36,443 nt of DNA from a virus. Location of the stretch: the IMG/VR virus record IMGVR_UViG_3300048694_000673, positions 1 through 36,443 of that record; one strand, written 5' to 3'. The notes below the pieces were generated by a model. It saw nothing but the letters and a program-made list of their open reading frames with translations, had not been told where the DNA came from and did not search any database. The stretch's first letter is position 1. The number at the start of each line of letters is the position of its first letter. A program made the position numbers and the translations under genes. Shown one piece after another: positions 15,609 to 23,292 of the stretch.

Positions 15609-16676
15609 ATGGCAAAACCAATCTCTGAAATTAAACAATCGACTGGCAAGCTGAAAGATGCTTGCTGGTCGGGTTATACGGCTGTGGGTATGAAAGAGAA
15701 GAATGGTAAGAAAGTGCCTAATTGTGTGCCTGTTAAGGAAGCAAAAGATGAAGATGAGTATGATCAAGAAGGAGATATGGCAAAAACACAACTCAGAAGT
15801 ATAATGCATGATGCGAAAGAACTTCATGATATGCTTGAGGACAATGATAATTTGCCAGAATGGGTACAATCAAAAATCACATTAGCACAAGATTATATTT
15901 CTACTGTACATGATTATATGGGATCAGTTCAGGAAGGAACAGAACAACAAGGTCGATTTTCATCTGGTGCACCAAAGAGATTGATTAAAGCTCCTGTTTT
16001 GGTACCTTCACAGCATATGGATACACATAAGAAGCCATATAAGACTGCACCCGGTGAAGCGACAAAGATAACACAACCTGTATCAAGATTATCTGTTGTA
16101 AAGAGTATAGCTAAACAAAGAATGGGTGAAGCAGTAGAAGAGCCTCCATTTAAAGGACCTTATAAGAAAAAGGAAGAACCTGTAACTGATAAGTCTGGAG
16201 CAAAACACTCACAACTTTCAAGAGTTAAGCATTTGGCTAAGAGTGCAATGAAGAAGCAAATGAAGGAGCAATATTCAAAAGATAACAGGAATGTCGATTT
16301 ACAGCATGTTAATGAAGCTAAAGAAAAAAATCACAAATCTGGTTTTGTTGCGATAGCAGTAAATCATCCTATGTCTCCTGAAGGACAAAAAGGAAACAGA
16401 TACACTGTTTTTTTCAAAGCTGACCGCAGTTCTCCTAGAGGGAGAACTAAAGCGAAAGATATATCCCATCATCAAGATGTAGAATCTGCTGAAAAAGCCA
16501 AGCAAGATTATGCATCGAAATATTCAAAGTTTGGCGTTACTGCATTGAAAAGATATAATGAATCTGTTGAGACAGAGCCAAACAAGATGAAAGACAAGAA
16601 TATTAAATTAACAGGAAAGAAAGATAAGTTTATTAAAGATCCAACATTAACACCATTGATATTGAGACAAGCTTAA
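15609..16676 (+). CDS. Modular phage protein, probable internal head protein
   Basis: A 355-residue protein starting at ATG 15609 (a GTG at 15600 overlaps the previous stop; the ATG has AGGTGAG upstream). The N-terminal module GKLKDACWSGYTAVGMKEKN..VPNCVPVKE and the following EGDMAKTQLRSIMHDAKELHDML..LPEWVQSKITLAQDYISTVHDYM are both modules I recall in many marine T4-like phage proteins of unknown function. The rest is basic and low-complexity. Sites VKE-A, VQE-G, MGE-A and VNE-A separate the modules and resemble prohead protease sites. No catalytic motif seen. It overlaps the next start by 1 nt. Confidence 0.7.
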   Translation: MAKPISEIKQSTGKLKDACWSGYTAVGMKEKNGKKVPNCVPVKEAKDEDEYDQEGDMAKTQLRSIMHDAKELHDMLEDNDNLPEWVQSKITLAQDYISTVHDYMGSVQEGTEQQGRFSSGAPKRLIKAPVLVPSQHMDTHKKPYKTAPGEATKITQPVSRLSVVKSIAKQRMGEAVEEPPFKGPYKKKEEPVTDKSGAKHSQLSRVKHLAKSAMKKQMKEQYSKDNRNVDLQHVNEAKEKNHKSGFVAIAVNHPMSPEGQKGNRYTVFFKADRSSPRGRTKAKDISHHQDVESAEKAKQDYASKYSKFGVTALKRYNESVETEPNKMKDKNIKLTGKKDKFIKDPTLTPLILRQA

Positions 16677-17179
16677 TGATTAAACATAATTATGGTATCA
16701 TTTATTGTGATATGGACGGCGTACTAGTAGATTTTCTTGGTGGTGCTGAAAAAGTATTAGGACATGCTTTTGAGGCACCATATCAAGATAAGAAAGAGAA
16801 ATTTGAAAGAAAATACAAGATAGCACAGACAGAAGATTTTTGGGCTAATTTGCCTTTAATGAAAAATTCTATGACATTGTGGAATTATATTAATAAATAT
16901 AATGCACATATTCTTACTGCTTATGCTGATTGGGACGATAATTCGAGAAAAGGAAAACGTGATTGGGTTGAGAAACATCTTCATCTTCCCTTGAATCGAT
17001 TTCATGCCGTAGCCAGAGATGAAAAGAAAGATTACGCAACATCAGGTAATAAACAGAATATTTTAATTGATGATTATGAGAAGAATATAAAGGAATTTAA
17101 TGCTGCGGGTGGAATTGGTATACATCATGTAAATATCAGAGTAACAATAAGAAAACTTAAAGAATTAGGATTCAAATAA
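16676..17179 (+). CDS. HAD-family 5'(3')-deoxyribonucleotidase-like phosphatase
   Basis: A 167-residue haloacid dehalogenase phosphatase. Motif I DMDGVLVDF near residue 12 carries the nucleophile and acid/base aspartates. ILTAYA near residue 79 is motif II (Thr). RDEKKDYA (about 119-126) supplies the motif III lysine, and NILIDDYEKNIKEF near 130 is motif IV (DD). The pattern and length match the 5'(3')-deoxyribonucleotidase (NT5C) group, which dephosphorylates nucleoside monophosphates. This could balance nucleotide pools with ThyX and the ribonucleotide reductase. It starts at a TAATG overlap. Confidence 0.8.
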   Translation: MIKHNYGIIYCDMDGVLVDFLGGAEKVLGHAFEAPYQDKKEKFERKYKIAQTEDFWANLPLMKNSMTLWNYINKYNAHILTAYADWDDNSRKGKRDWVEKHLHLPLNRFHAVARDEKKDYATSGNKQNILIDDYEKNIKEFNAAGGIGIHHVNIRVTIRKLKELGFK

Positions 17180-17190
17180 AGGAGAAAGAA

Positions 17191-17748
17191 ATGTCCCTAT
17201 GGTCTAATACAGACGCAAATACAAGCGTACCAAAGTTTGCACCTTCAACTGTAAAATTACAGAATACACAGTCAAACGTCGATGTTATCTATGATAATAC
17301 TCAAATGAGTTTAGTCCAGACTAATAAAGGTGTTGGTATATTTGGTGTAGATGCAACAGAACAAGGAGTTGCTGCAAATCCAAAAGGTGGTCATGCTGGA
17401 TGGAATCTAGTTACACTTGGTGCAGGTCCGATTGTTTCAATTACTGCTAATAGTGGTGCTTATAGTCCAGATGGTAATGTTTATCTAAGCTTTTCTGGTG
17501 GCGGTAAAGGAACATTAGCTGCTAACGCGCAAATTTCTGTAAATGCAACATCGAAATTGATTCTTGCAATCAATGTTTTAACACCTGGTCTTTACACATC
17601 AGCGCCTTCAGCAACAGCGACAAATGCTAATGCATCATTTACCATAACAATGGGTGGTCGTGCTGGTCGTGTTCATAGAGAAACATTGGTAGCAATGGGT
17701 TCAATGACAAGCGATGGAAATGACGATACAATATTTGCTGATTCGTAA
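17191..17748 (+). CDS. Probable virion structural protein
   Basis: A 185-residue protein rich in Ala, Ser, Thr, Asn and Gly with alternating strand pattern and almost no charged clusters. The start MSLWSNTDANTSVPKFAPSTVKL resembles a structural protein common in marine T4-like phages, and the C-terminus contains GGRAGRVHRETLVAMGSMTSD, also typical. The ribosome-binding site AGGAG is strong, as expected for an abundant product. No exact late promoter box precedes it, so it probably depends on upstream late transcription. Whether it belongs to head or tail cannot be told. Confidence 0.7.
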   Translation: MSLWSNTDANTSVPKFAPSTVKLQNTQSNVDVIYDNTQMSLVQTNKGVGIFGVDATEQGVAANPKGGHAGWNLVTLGAGPIVSITANSGAYSPDGNVYLSFSGGGKGTLAANAQISVNATSKLILAINVLTPGLYTSAPSATATNANASFTITMGGRAGRVHRETLVAMGSMTSDGNDDTIFADS

Positions 17749-17778
17749 TTAACTGAAAGTTGGAGTAGTAATTATATA

Positions 17779-18189
17779 ATGTTCTTTGAATCTTTAAATA
17801 ATGATAATTTTATACTTTATGCTGCAAAAGCTTATGAAAAGCCTAACTGTATAAAAAGTGAATTCAAGGAAGATTTAAAGAGATTAAATTATATAAAGAA
17901 ATTGTTTAGGCGTTATTTAAAGAACAATGACTTGAAAGAGAGATTGATACTAAATCATCTTGTAGTAATTTACAATGTGTTTGGTATTGAAGCTTCAACA
18001 AGGATGTTGTTTTATCATATAGATGTAGAATGTTATTCAGCACTTAAGACTTTTTTAATATTTCTTAATTATATGCCAAATATAGTTAAAGGAATAAACG
18101 ATAAGAATATAATATCATCAGATATACCTGTTGATATGAATATAGCAAGTATGCTTAGGAGATTAAATGAAAACGCTGAGAGAAATTAA
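17779..18189 (+). CDS. Conserved phage protein of unknown function
   Basis: A 136-residue helical protein of a kind I recall in many T4-like phages, with FEEDLKR-like (FKEDLKRLNYIKKLFRRYL) and ERLILNHLVVIYNVFGIEASTRMLFYH core segments. It is strongly alpha-helical with a hydrophobic C-terminal half but no clear transmembrane helix or signal peptide. No function is known to me. It lies 30 nt after the structural gene and overlaps the next gene by 23 nt, among late genes. Confidence 0.7.
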   Translation: MFFESLNNDNFILYAAKAYEKPNCIKSEFKEDLKRLNYIKKLFRRYLKNNDLKERLILNHLVVIYNVFGIEASTRMLFYHIDVECYSALKTFLIFLNYMPNIVKGINDKNIISSDIPVDMNIASMLRRLNENAERN

Positions 18190-18598
18190 AGAACATATAG
18201 AAAAAGTATCTGGCGGATATAGATTAGTTTCAAAAAAGACAGGAAAGAATCTAGGCACTTATCCATCAAAGTCTGGTGCTGAAAAACGTGAAAGACAAGT
18301 TCAATACTTTAAACATCTTCACGAAATGGAAAGAAAATCATCACAAGCTAGATTTGAAGCTGGATTGAAACGTGGCGGATATGATGTAAATGCTCGCGCC
18401 AAGTTTTGGGCAGATAAAATGAAAGAATTGAAAAAGCAACAAGCTGATTATGAAAAAGAACGTGGTGAATTAAAGAAAGAAGATGTTGCAGTTAATTCGG
18501 CAGGTGCTGGTAATGTAGCAGGTATAGGTGTGGGAAAACAAGGTGAGCCGGGTATAATGCCAAAGAAGAAAAATCCATTTTTAAAGAAACTAAAATGA
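18167..18598 (+). CDS. Small basic modular phage protein
   Basis: A 143-residue, strongly basic protein. GGYRLVSKKTGKNLGTYPSK followed by SGAEKRERQVQYFKH (about 16-50) is a module I recall in many phage proteins, sometimes attached to larger ones. The middle is a charged helix (ADKMKELKKQQADYEKERGEL) and the end has a glycine-rich VNSAGAGNVAGIGVG stretch plus a KKKNPFLKKLK tail. The start MKTLREIKEHIEK lacks the (L/I)xE-small residue ending of the leader seen elsewhere. It overlaps both neighbours (23 and 4 nt). The function is unknown. Confidence 0.7.
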   Translation: MKTLREIKEHIEKVSGGYRLVSKKTGKNLGTYPSKSGAEKRERQVQYFKHLHEMERKSSQARFEAGLKRGGYDVNARAKFWADKMKELKKQQADYEKERGELKKEDVAVNSAGAGNVAGIGVGKQGEPGIMPKKKNPFLKKLK

Positions 18599-19185
18599 TT
18601 TCTTGGATTTCGTTTATACCTGAATCAAGTATAATAATGATAGTACATACGCTATTGGTAATAGGTATAGTTGCGTATTTTGCATCTAGATATTCAGGAA
18701 TATATAAGTTTATTTTATCTCCAATAGCTATAATTATCATTATTTCTACCATATTTGCAGAAGGTATATATTATAATCAGAAAAAATATCAAGAGCAAAT
18801 GCAAGAATATCAAAACAAGATACATGATGCGGAAGAAGAAGCTAAGAAAGCTAGTGATAATATACGAATTAAGTATATTGATAAAGTAAAAGTCATAAAG
18901 GAAACTAGTGATGAGAATGTTAAATACATTGAAAAAGTTGTTACACAATATGATAGTAGCTGTACTTTGTCTAACGCTGCAATCATGCTCCACAATAGTT
19001 CCAGTCAAAATGTCGTGGCCAGAAGTTCCGGAGGAATTGATGAAGGAACCTCCGATGTTAAAGCAAGTGAACTCCTTAAAGTCATCACAGACAACTATTC
19101 AACCTATTACCAAGTAAGAGAACAATTACTTGGATGGCAAGATTGGTATAAGGAACAAAAGAAAATATATGAAAGTGTGAAATGA
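18595..19185 (+). CDS. Inner-membrane spanin (Rz-like)
   Basis: A 196-residue lysis protein predicted to sit in the inner membrane and reach through the periplasm. Two hydrophobic segments (about residues 8-30 and 38-57) are followed by a long charged coiled coil (QKKYQEQMQEYQNKIHDAEEE and on) and a C-terminal domain with SCTLSNAAIMLHNSSSQN and NYSTYYQVREQLLGWQDWY, which resembles Rz-like proteins. A second, lipoprotein frame lies inside it at 18911-19117, the Rz/Rz1 layout. The pair should fuse inner and outer membranes in the last step of lysis. Two N-terminal hydrophobic segments instead of one is unusual. It overlaps both neighbours by 4 nt. Confidence 0.8.
   Translation: MISWISFIPESSIIMIVHTLLVIGIVAYFASRYSGIYKFILSPIAIIIIISTIFAEGIYYNQKKYQEQMQEYQNKIHDAEEEAKKASDNIRIKYIDKVKVIKETSDENVKYIEKVVTQYDSSCTLSNAAIMLHNSSSQNVVARSSGGIDEGTSDVKASELLKVITDNYSTYYQVREQLLGWQDWYKEQKKIYESVK
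18911..19117 (+). CDS. Nested outer-membrane spanin lipoprotein (Rz1-like)
   Basis: A 68-residue ORF entirely inside the i-spanin gene in another frame (an earlier GTG lies at 18908). A basic start (MRMLNTLKKLLHN), a hydrophobic stretch and a lipobox (LQSC, Cys26) form a lipoprotein signal. The mature part STIVPVKMSWPEVPEELMKEPPML is proline-rich, as in Rz1-type o-spanins, and would be anchored in the outer membrane. Complete nesting in Rz is the arrangement of phage lambda. Alternative starts ATG 18920 and 18953 exist; 18953 would give a shorter signal lacking basic residues. Confidence 0.75.
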   Translation: MRMLNTLKKLLHNMIVAVLCLTLQSCSTIVPVKMSWPEVPEELMKEPPMLKQVNSLKSSQTTIQPITK

Positions 19186-21044
19186 AAAAATTTAGTGAAT
19201 ATGATGAAAAACAGAATAAAGAACCTGAACACAAATCTCTTTTTGAAGAAATTTTATTCAAAACAAGAAAAAATAAAAAGTATTCAGAAAAAAATGAAAT
19301 TCAAGAAGAATTCATTCAAGAGTCTGAACTTGTAATTGAATCCGAACCTGAACCTGAACCTGAACCAATAAAACAAATAGTAACAGAAGTTACTGCTACT
19401 GATAATGATGGTATTTTACTTAAATTAAACAAAGGTGAAAAGGGTGATAAAGGAGATCCTGGTCCAGAAGGTCCTATTGGTCCTATGGGTCCACAAGGTG
19501 AGCGTGGTGAAACAGGATTAAGAGGAATTCAAGGATATCCGGGAATACAAGGACCTGTAGGTCCAGAAGGTCCTATTGGTCCAGAAGGTCCTATTGGTCC
19601 AAAAGGTAATAAAGGTGATCCAGGTTCACAAGGTAAACCCGGACCTAAAGGAGAAAAAGGATCAAAAGGTGATAAGGGTGACACTGGCCCTATTGGTCCT
19701 ATAGGTCCAAGTGGAGGTCCAATAGGACCTCAAGGTCCAGCTGGCCCGCAAGGCGAAAAAGGTGAGAGGGGTGAAAAAGGTGAAAAAGGTGATCCTGGTG
19801 ATATCACAAAGATTAGTGAGTCTATTACAAAATTAAATGAAGATGTTAGCAGAAGAATTAATAAAGTTGTTTCGGATTTTGGTGTACTATCTGCATCAGG
19901 TGGTTCAGGTTCATATTGGTTATATGATTTAGGTGATACGGATCATAGTATAAAAAATGCGACAAATGGTCAAGTATTAACATATAATTCATCAACAAGC
20001 AAATGGATCGCACAAGATCCTACTGGTGGCTCAGGTGGCTCAGGCATCGATCAATTTGCAAGAGATACAGCAAATTCAGCTAATGTATTGTCACAATCAG
20101 CCTATGCATTCGCTAATACTGTTAATGTAAAGACTGATTCAGCTTATGCATTCGCTAATACTGTTAATGTAAAGACTGATTCAGCTTATGCATTCGCTAA
20201 TACTGTTAATGTAAAGACTGATTCAGCTTATGCATTTGCTAATACTGTTAATGTAAAGACTGATGCTGCTTATGCATTCGCTAATACTGTTAATGTAAAG
20301 ACTGATTCAGCTTATGCGTTTGCTAATACTGTTAATGTAAAGACTGATTCAGCTTATGCATTTGCTAATACTGTTAATGTAAAGACTGATGCTGCTTATG
20401 CATTCGCTAATACTGTTAATGTAAAGACTGATGCTGCTTATGCATTTGCTAATACTGTTAATGTAAAGACTGATGCTGCTTATGCATTCGCTAATACTGT
20501 TAATGTAAAGACTGATTCAGCTTATGCGTTTGCTAATACTGTTAATGTAAAGACTGATGCTGCTTATGCATTCGCTAATACTGTTAATGTAAAGACTGAT
20601 TCAGCTTATGCGTTTGCTAATACTGTTAATGTGTTTGCACAAGCCGCATTTAATTACGCGAATACTGCTTTAACTGCAAATAGTGTATTATCGCCGGCAT
20701 CTAATAGTAGTGTAGCGAATAGTGTTGGTTATTTAGGAATTCCTCAAAATAGTCAATCAAGCAATTATACATTAACTATTGCTGATCAGAGTAAACATAT
20801 ATACGTTACTGCTAATTCTACTATTACTATTCCAGCAAATTCATCTGTGTCATTTCCACTTGGTTCAACATTTTCTGTTATTACTGCTGGAGGTGTTACT
20901 GCAAACGTAGCAATAACAACGGATAATTTATATCTTGGTGGTATTGGTAGCACAGGAACTAGAACTATATCGCCATATGGTATGGCAACTGCTATTAAGG
21001 TAACGGCTAATACTTGGTTTATTTCGGGTGCTGGTGTTGCATAA
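19182..21044 (+). CDS. Collagen-like fibre protein with tandem 14-residue repeats
   Basis: A 620-residue fibre-type protein. Residues 1-84 are charged, with a PEPEPEP stretch. Residues 85-205 are collagen-like Gly-X-Y: 40 triplets interrupted by one extra glycine at about 178, which should form a trimeric rod. After a linker, about residues 306-484 hold 13 copies of a 14-residue unit (consensus SAYAFANTVNVKTD). The C-terminal 110 residues (YTLTIADQSKHIYVTANSTITIP onward) look like a beta-rich virion domain found in other phage structural proteins. It is probably a tail or head fibre that touches the host. The start overlaps the spanin stop by 4 nt. MKKFSEYDE resembles the leader of internal proteins but lacks the (L/I)xE end. 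Confidence 0.85.
   Translation: MKKFSEYDEKQNKEPEHKSLFEEILFKTRKNKKYSEKNEIQEEFIQESELVIESEPEPEPEPIKQIVTEVTATDNDGILLKLNKGEKGDKGDPGPEGPIGPMGPQGERGETGLRGIQGYPGIQGPVGPEGPIGPEGPIGPKGNKGDPGSQGKPGPKGEKGSKGDKGDTGPIGPIGPSGGPIGPQGPAGPQGEKGERGEKGEKGDPGDITKISESITKLNEDVSRRINKVVSDFGVLSASGGSGSYWLYDLGDTDHSIKNATNGQVLTYNSSTSKWIAQDPTGGSGGSGIDQFARDTANSANVLSQSAYAFANTVNVKTDSAYAFANTVNVKTDSAYAFANTVNVKTDSAYAFANTVNVKTDAAYAFANTVNVKTDSAYAFANTVNVKTDSAYAFANTVNVKTDAAYAFANTVNVKTDAAYAFANTVNVKTDAAYAFANTVNVKTDSAYAFANTVNVKTDAAYAFANTVNVKTDSAYAFANTVNVFAQAAFNYANTALTANSVLSPASNSSVANSVGYLGIPQNSQSSNYTLTIADQSKHIYVTANSTITIPANSSVSFPLGSTFSVITAGGVTANVAITTDNLYLGGIGSTGTRTISPYGMATAIKVTANTWFISGAGVA
19434..19796 (+). repeat. Collagen-like Gly-X-Y coding repeat
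   Basis: Forty Gly-X-Y triplets, many as GPI GPE, GEK GDK or GPK. The phase is broken once by a single extra glycine codon (31 triplets, one Gly, then 9 triplets). Confidence 0.9.
20097..20633 (+). repeat. 13-copy 42-bp tandem repeat
   Basis: In-frame direct repeats of a 42-bp unit encoding (S/A)AYAFANTVNVKTD, starting at 20097. The copies are almost identical at DNA level; differences are mainly TCA/GCT in the first codon and CATTCG, CATTTG or CGTTTG later. The last copy lacks the KTD codons. Such near identity suggests recent expansion and copy-number variation by recombination or replication slippage. Confidence 0.95.
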
Positions 21045-21802
21045 TGGCTAGTATTTCAACAACACAATTTTGGTGGCAATATACTTCGCCTAATGCATTA
21101 CCATCTTTACAAGTATGGTATTATGCTAATGATGGATTACAATTTAATAAAACATCAACACCTCTTGCTAACAATACTAATATAACTTCATGGCAAAATG
21201 CTGGTGGATTAACATCACATGATTGGAATTCTACTGGTGGAAAAAGACCCACTTTTTTCACACCCGTTAAAAATGGATTAGGTGCTGCAAGATTTTCTCC
21301 GGCGGCAACATCATCATTGACAATTAATCCTGTTGCTTATATGCAAAGTTTATCCGCTGTGACGATGGCAATTTTATTTCGTTCATCAAACACAAGTGCA
21401 GGTACAAGAATACTTTCTACGACAAATACAAATGGATTTAGATGGGGTCAAAACGGTACACAATGGATTGGAGGATTTTCTGGTGCTACTTTTACAGTAG
21501 ATACTAAAGTTGTTGATACAAATTGGCATAATATTATAATAAAATTTGATGGTTCACAGTCTAATAATTCCACTAGATTAACATCCAAATTAGATGGTAA
21601 TGATCTTTCATTAACATTTACAGGCACGGTAGCAAATACAACATCTGCTTCAGAATCAACTTTCTATGGTGGTGTTGATTCTACTGGTAATTCAAATTAT
21701 TGGGATGGAGATATAGGTGAATTAATGTTCTGGACCCGCGCGCTAACTTCAGGTGAAATTACTACAGTTAAAAATTATCTATCAACTAAGTGGGCACTAT
21801 AA
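21044..21802 (+). CDS. LamG/concanavalin-like fibre or adhesin protein
   Basis: A 252-residue protein starting at a TAATG overlap with the fibre gene, so the two are probably made together. LQVWYYANDGLQFN..., NITSWQNAGG and the late FYGGVDSTGNSNYWDGDIGELMFWTRALTSGEI follow the order of LamG-type jelly-roll domains (the xGxIGEhxhxxRxLTxxEI ending is characteristic). These domains bind sugars or polymers, so host-surface binding is likely. No signal peptide. It may be part of the fibre tip. Confidence 0.75.
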   Translation: MASISTTQFWWQYTSPNALPSLQVWYYANDGLQFNKTSTPLANNTNITSWQNAGGLTSHDWNSTGGKRPTFFTPVKNGLGAARFSPAATSSLTINPVAYMQSLSAVTMAILFRSSNTSAGTRILSTTNTNGFRWGQNGTQWIGGFSGATFTVDTKVVDTNWHNIIIKFDGSQSNNSTRLTSKLDGNDLSLTFTGTVANTTSASESTFYGGVDSTGNSNYWDGDIGELMFWTRALTSGEITTVKNYLSTKWAL

Positions 21803-21813
21803 TAAATACACAT

Positions 21814-22233
21814 ATGAAAAAAATAATAATTCTATTTGCTTTTATATTGCTTTCGGGATGTAGTACCGTAACGAGTTTATATGAAAGATATACTATAGCG
21901 CCATTTGATTCATATGAATATACACAAGTTACACAAATAAGAACGGCATCAATTGTTGCAATTACCGCTTGTTATGATTTAAATACCTCGACGGAAAATG
22001 CACAATCTTTATATAATGCTGCATATGGTTTAAAACATTATTCACAATATATACCTGATAATGAGCAGACATATCAATTAGTAGAAAAATTGTTTATTAT
22101 GGCTGATGATTTTAATAATAGATATTTAAAGAATGAACCTGTAAATAAGACATATTGTGAATTGAAACTAAAATCGATATCATCGGCAGCCGAATCTATT
22201 CAAAGAGTAATAGGAAAGAGACCTAGAAAATGA
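21814..22233 (+). CDS. Putative lipoprotein
   Basis: A 139-residue protein. The start at 21814 gives a clean signal peptide (MKKIIILFAFILLSGC) with lipobox LSGC, whereas reading from 21790 adds eight polar residues before it. The mature chain is helical with two further cysteines (ITACYDL, TYCELK). It is presumably anchored to a host membrane after expression. Position beside the endolysin suggests a lysis or superinfection-exclusion role, but no family is recognised. The stop overlaps the next gene by 4 nt. Confidence 0.7.
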   Translation: MKKIIILFAFILLSGCSTVTSLYERYTIAPFDSYEYTQVTQIRTASIVAITACYDLNTSTENAQSLYNAAYGLKHYSQYIPDNEQTYQLVEKLFIMADDFNNRYLKNEPVNKTYCELKLKSISSAAESIQRVIGKRPRK

Positions 22234-22445
22234 CACCACAAGAATTAGCACAAAAAGCGCAAGAACTTAAAGATTTATATGAAGCACAACAAATTTCTGA
22301 AAGTGAATTTAAAGAACTTGTTGAAACATTAATTCTTCAAGAATCTATAGATAATCAAGCTTTACAATTCGAAGAGAACATACATTTTAGAAATATGATT
22401 GTTAATGTAGTTAATATAGCTTCTACTATTGCGGGGAAAGTATAA
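22230..22445 (+). CDS. Small helical protein beside endolysin
   Basis: A 71-residue protein with ATGA overlap upstream and TAATG overlap downstream, so tightly coupled to the endolysin gene. The first 45 residues are acidic and helical (ELAQKAQELKDLYEAQQISESEFKEL is the general character), the last 25 more hydrophobic (MIVNVVNIASTIAGKV). The hydrophobic end might touch a membrane, but it is short for a transmembrane helix. No family recognised. Confidence 0.65.
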   Translation: MTPQELAQKAQELKDLYEAQQISESEFKELVETLILQESIDNQALQFEENIHFRNMIVNVVNIASTIAGKV

Positions 22446-23068
22446 TGGAACTAACACTTGATCAATTAAAACAATTACTTCCTAAAAATCCATATGTTGA
22501 TCATTGGCATCGTGCATTAGCTCAGTTATTACCAGATTATGATATAAACACGCCACAAAGAATAGCAGCGTTTATAGCACAATGTGCCCATGAATCGGGT
22601 GAATTTGTATTTCTTAAAGAAAATCTTAACTATAAATGGCAGTCATTAAGAAAAGTATTTCCAAAATATTTTCCGACAGATGAACTCGCGCAAGAATATG
22701 CAAGTAAGTCAAATAAACAAGAAGCTATAGCAAATAGGGTATATGCCAGTCGAATGGGTAATGGTGATGAGTCAACTGGAGATGGTTATAGATTTTGTGG
22801 TAGAGGATTGATTCAATTGACGGGTAGAGATAATTATACATGGTTTGCTGCATCAATAAATATAAGTGTTGAGGAAGCTTCTGAATATCTTCAGACATTT
22901 GAAGGTGCTGCTCAATCAGCATGTTGGTTCTGGGAAACAAATAATTTGAATCAATGGGCAGATAAAGGTGATATTCTTACATTGACAAAAAGAATCAATG
23001 GTGGAACAATAGGTTTGGATGATCGAATTAAACATTATAATCATGCATTGCATGTATTAGGAATATAA
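22445..23068 (+). CDS. GH19 (chitinase-like) endolysin
   Basis: A 207-residue glycoside hydrolase family 19 enzyme that cleaves peptidoglycan at lysis. AAFIAQCAHESGEF near residue 41 holds the catalytic acid (E50), LKENLNY near 57 the likely second acid (E59), and YRFCGRGLIQLTGRDNY (115-131) is the conserved substrate-groove segment. GAAQSACWFWETNNLN and TKRINGG follow in family order. No signal peptide, so a holin or similar pore is needed, matching the membrane proteins at 23289 and 23964. Length is normal for a single-domain phage GH19 lysin. Confidence 0.92.
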   Translation: MELTLDQLKQLLPKNPYVDHWHRALAQLLPDYDINTPQRIAAFIAQCAHESGEFVFLKENLNYKWQSLRKVFPKYFPTDELAQEYASKSNKQEAIANRVYASRMGNGDESTGDGYRFCGRGLIQLTGRDNYTWFAASINISVEEASEYLQTFEGAAQSACWFWETNNLNQWADKGDILTLTKRINGGTIGLDDRIKHYNHALHVLGI

Positions 23069-23070
23069 TA

Positions 23071-23292
23071 ATGAAAAAGATTATTCTTTTATTCGCTTTA
23101 GTTCTTTTAGGATGTGAAGAAAGATATCGTTATCCATGTCAGAATCCAGATAATTGGGAACAGCCATTTTGTAAGAAACCATATTGTAGTGCAAATGGAA
23201 CTTGTCCAGAAGATTTATCACATTATGTAAAAGATAAAGAAGAAAAGAAATCTAGTGGAAATAATCTTATTTGTAAAGGAACTTGTCAATGA
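23071..23292 (+). CDS. Small Cys-rich lipoprotein
   Basis: A 73-residue protein with lipoprotein signal MKKIILLFALVLLGC (Cys15) and then CEERYRYPCQNPDNWEQPFC, CSANGTC and CKGTC. Eight cysteines in all, probably forming disulfides in the periplasm. I recall similar small lipoproteins (C(E/D)xRYRYPCQxPxNW) in marine phages next to lysis genes; their function is unknown. It is two nucleotides after the endolysin and overlaps the next gene by 4 nt. Confidence 0.75.
   Translation: MKKIILLFALVLLGCEERYRYPCQNPDNWEQPFCKKPYCSANGTCPEDLSHYVKDKEEKKSSGNNLICKGTCQ

Noticed and set aside
18908-19117. Idea that the spanin gene is one frameshifted lipoprotein gene
   Set aside because: The main frame has a complete, continuous i-spanin with membrane segments, coiled coil and typical C-terminal domain, so a nested second gene explains both frames better.
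20097-20633. CRISPR-like array appearance of regular repeats
   Set aside because: Units are directly adjacent without variable spacers and are in frame within a fibre gene, so this is a coding tandem repeat.
21798-21813. TATAATAAATA before the 21814 lipoprotein as a late promoter
   Set aside because: Not an exact TATAAATA box, and too close to the start codon for a normal leader; AT-rich chance match is likely.
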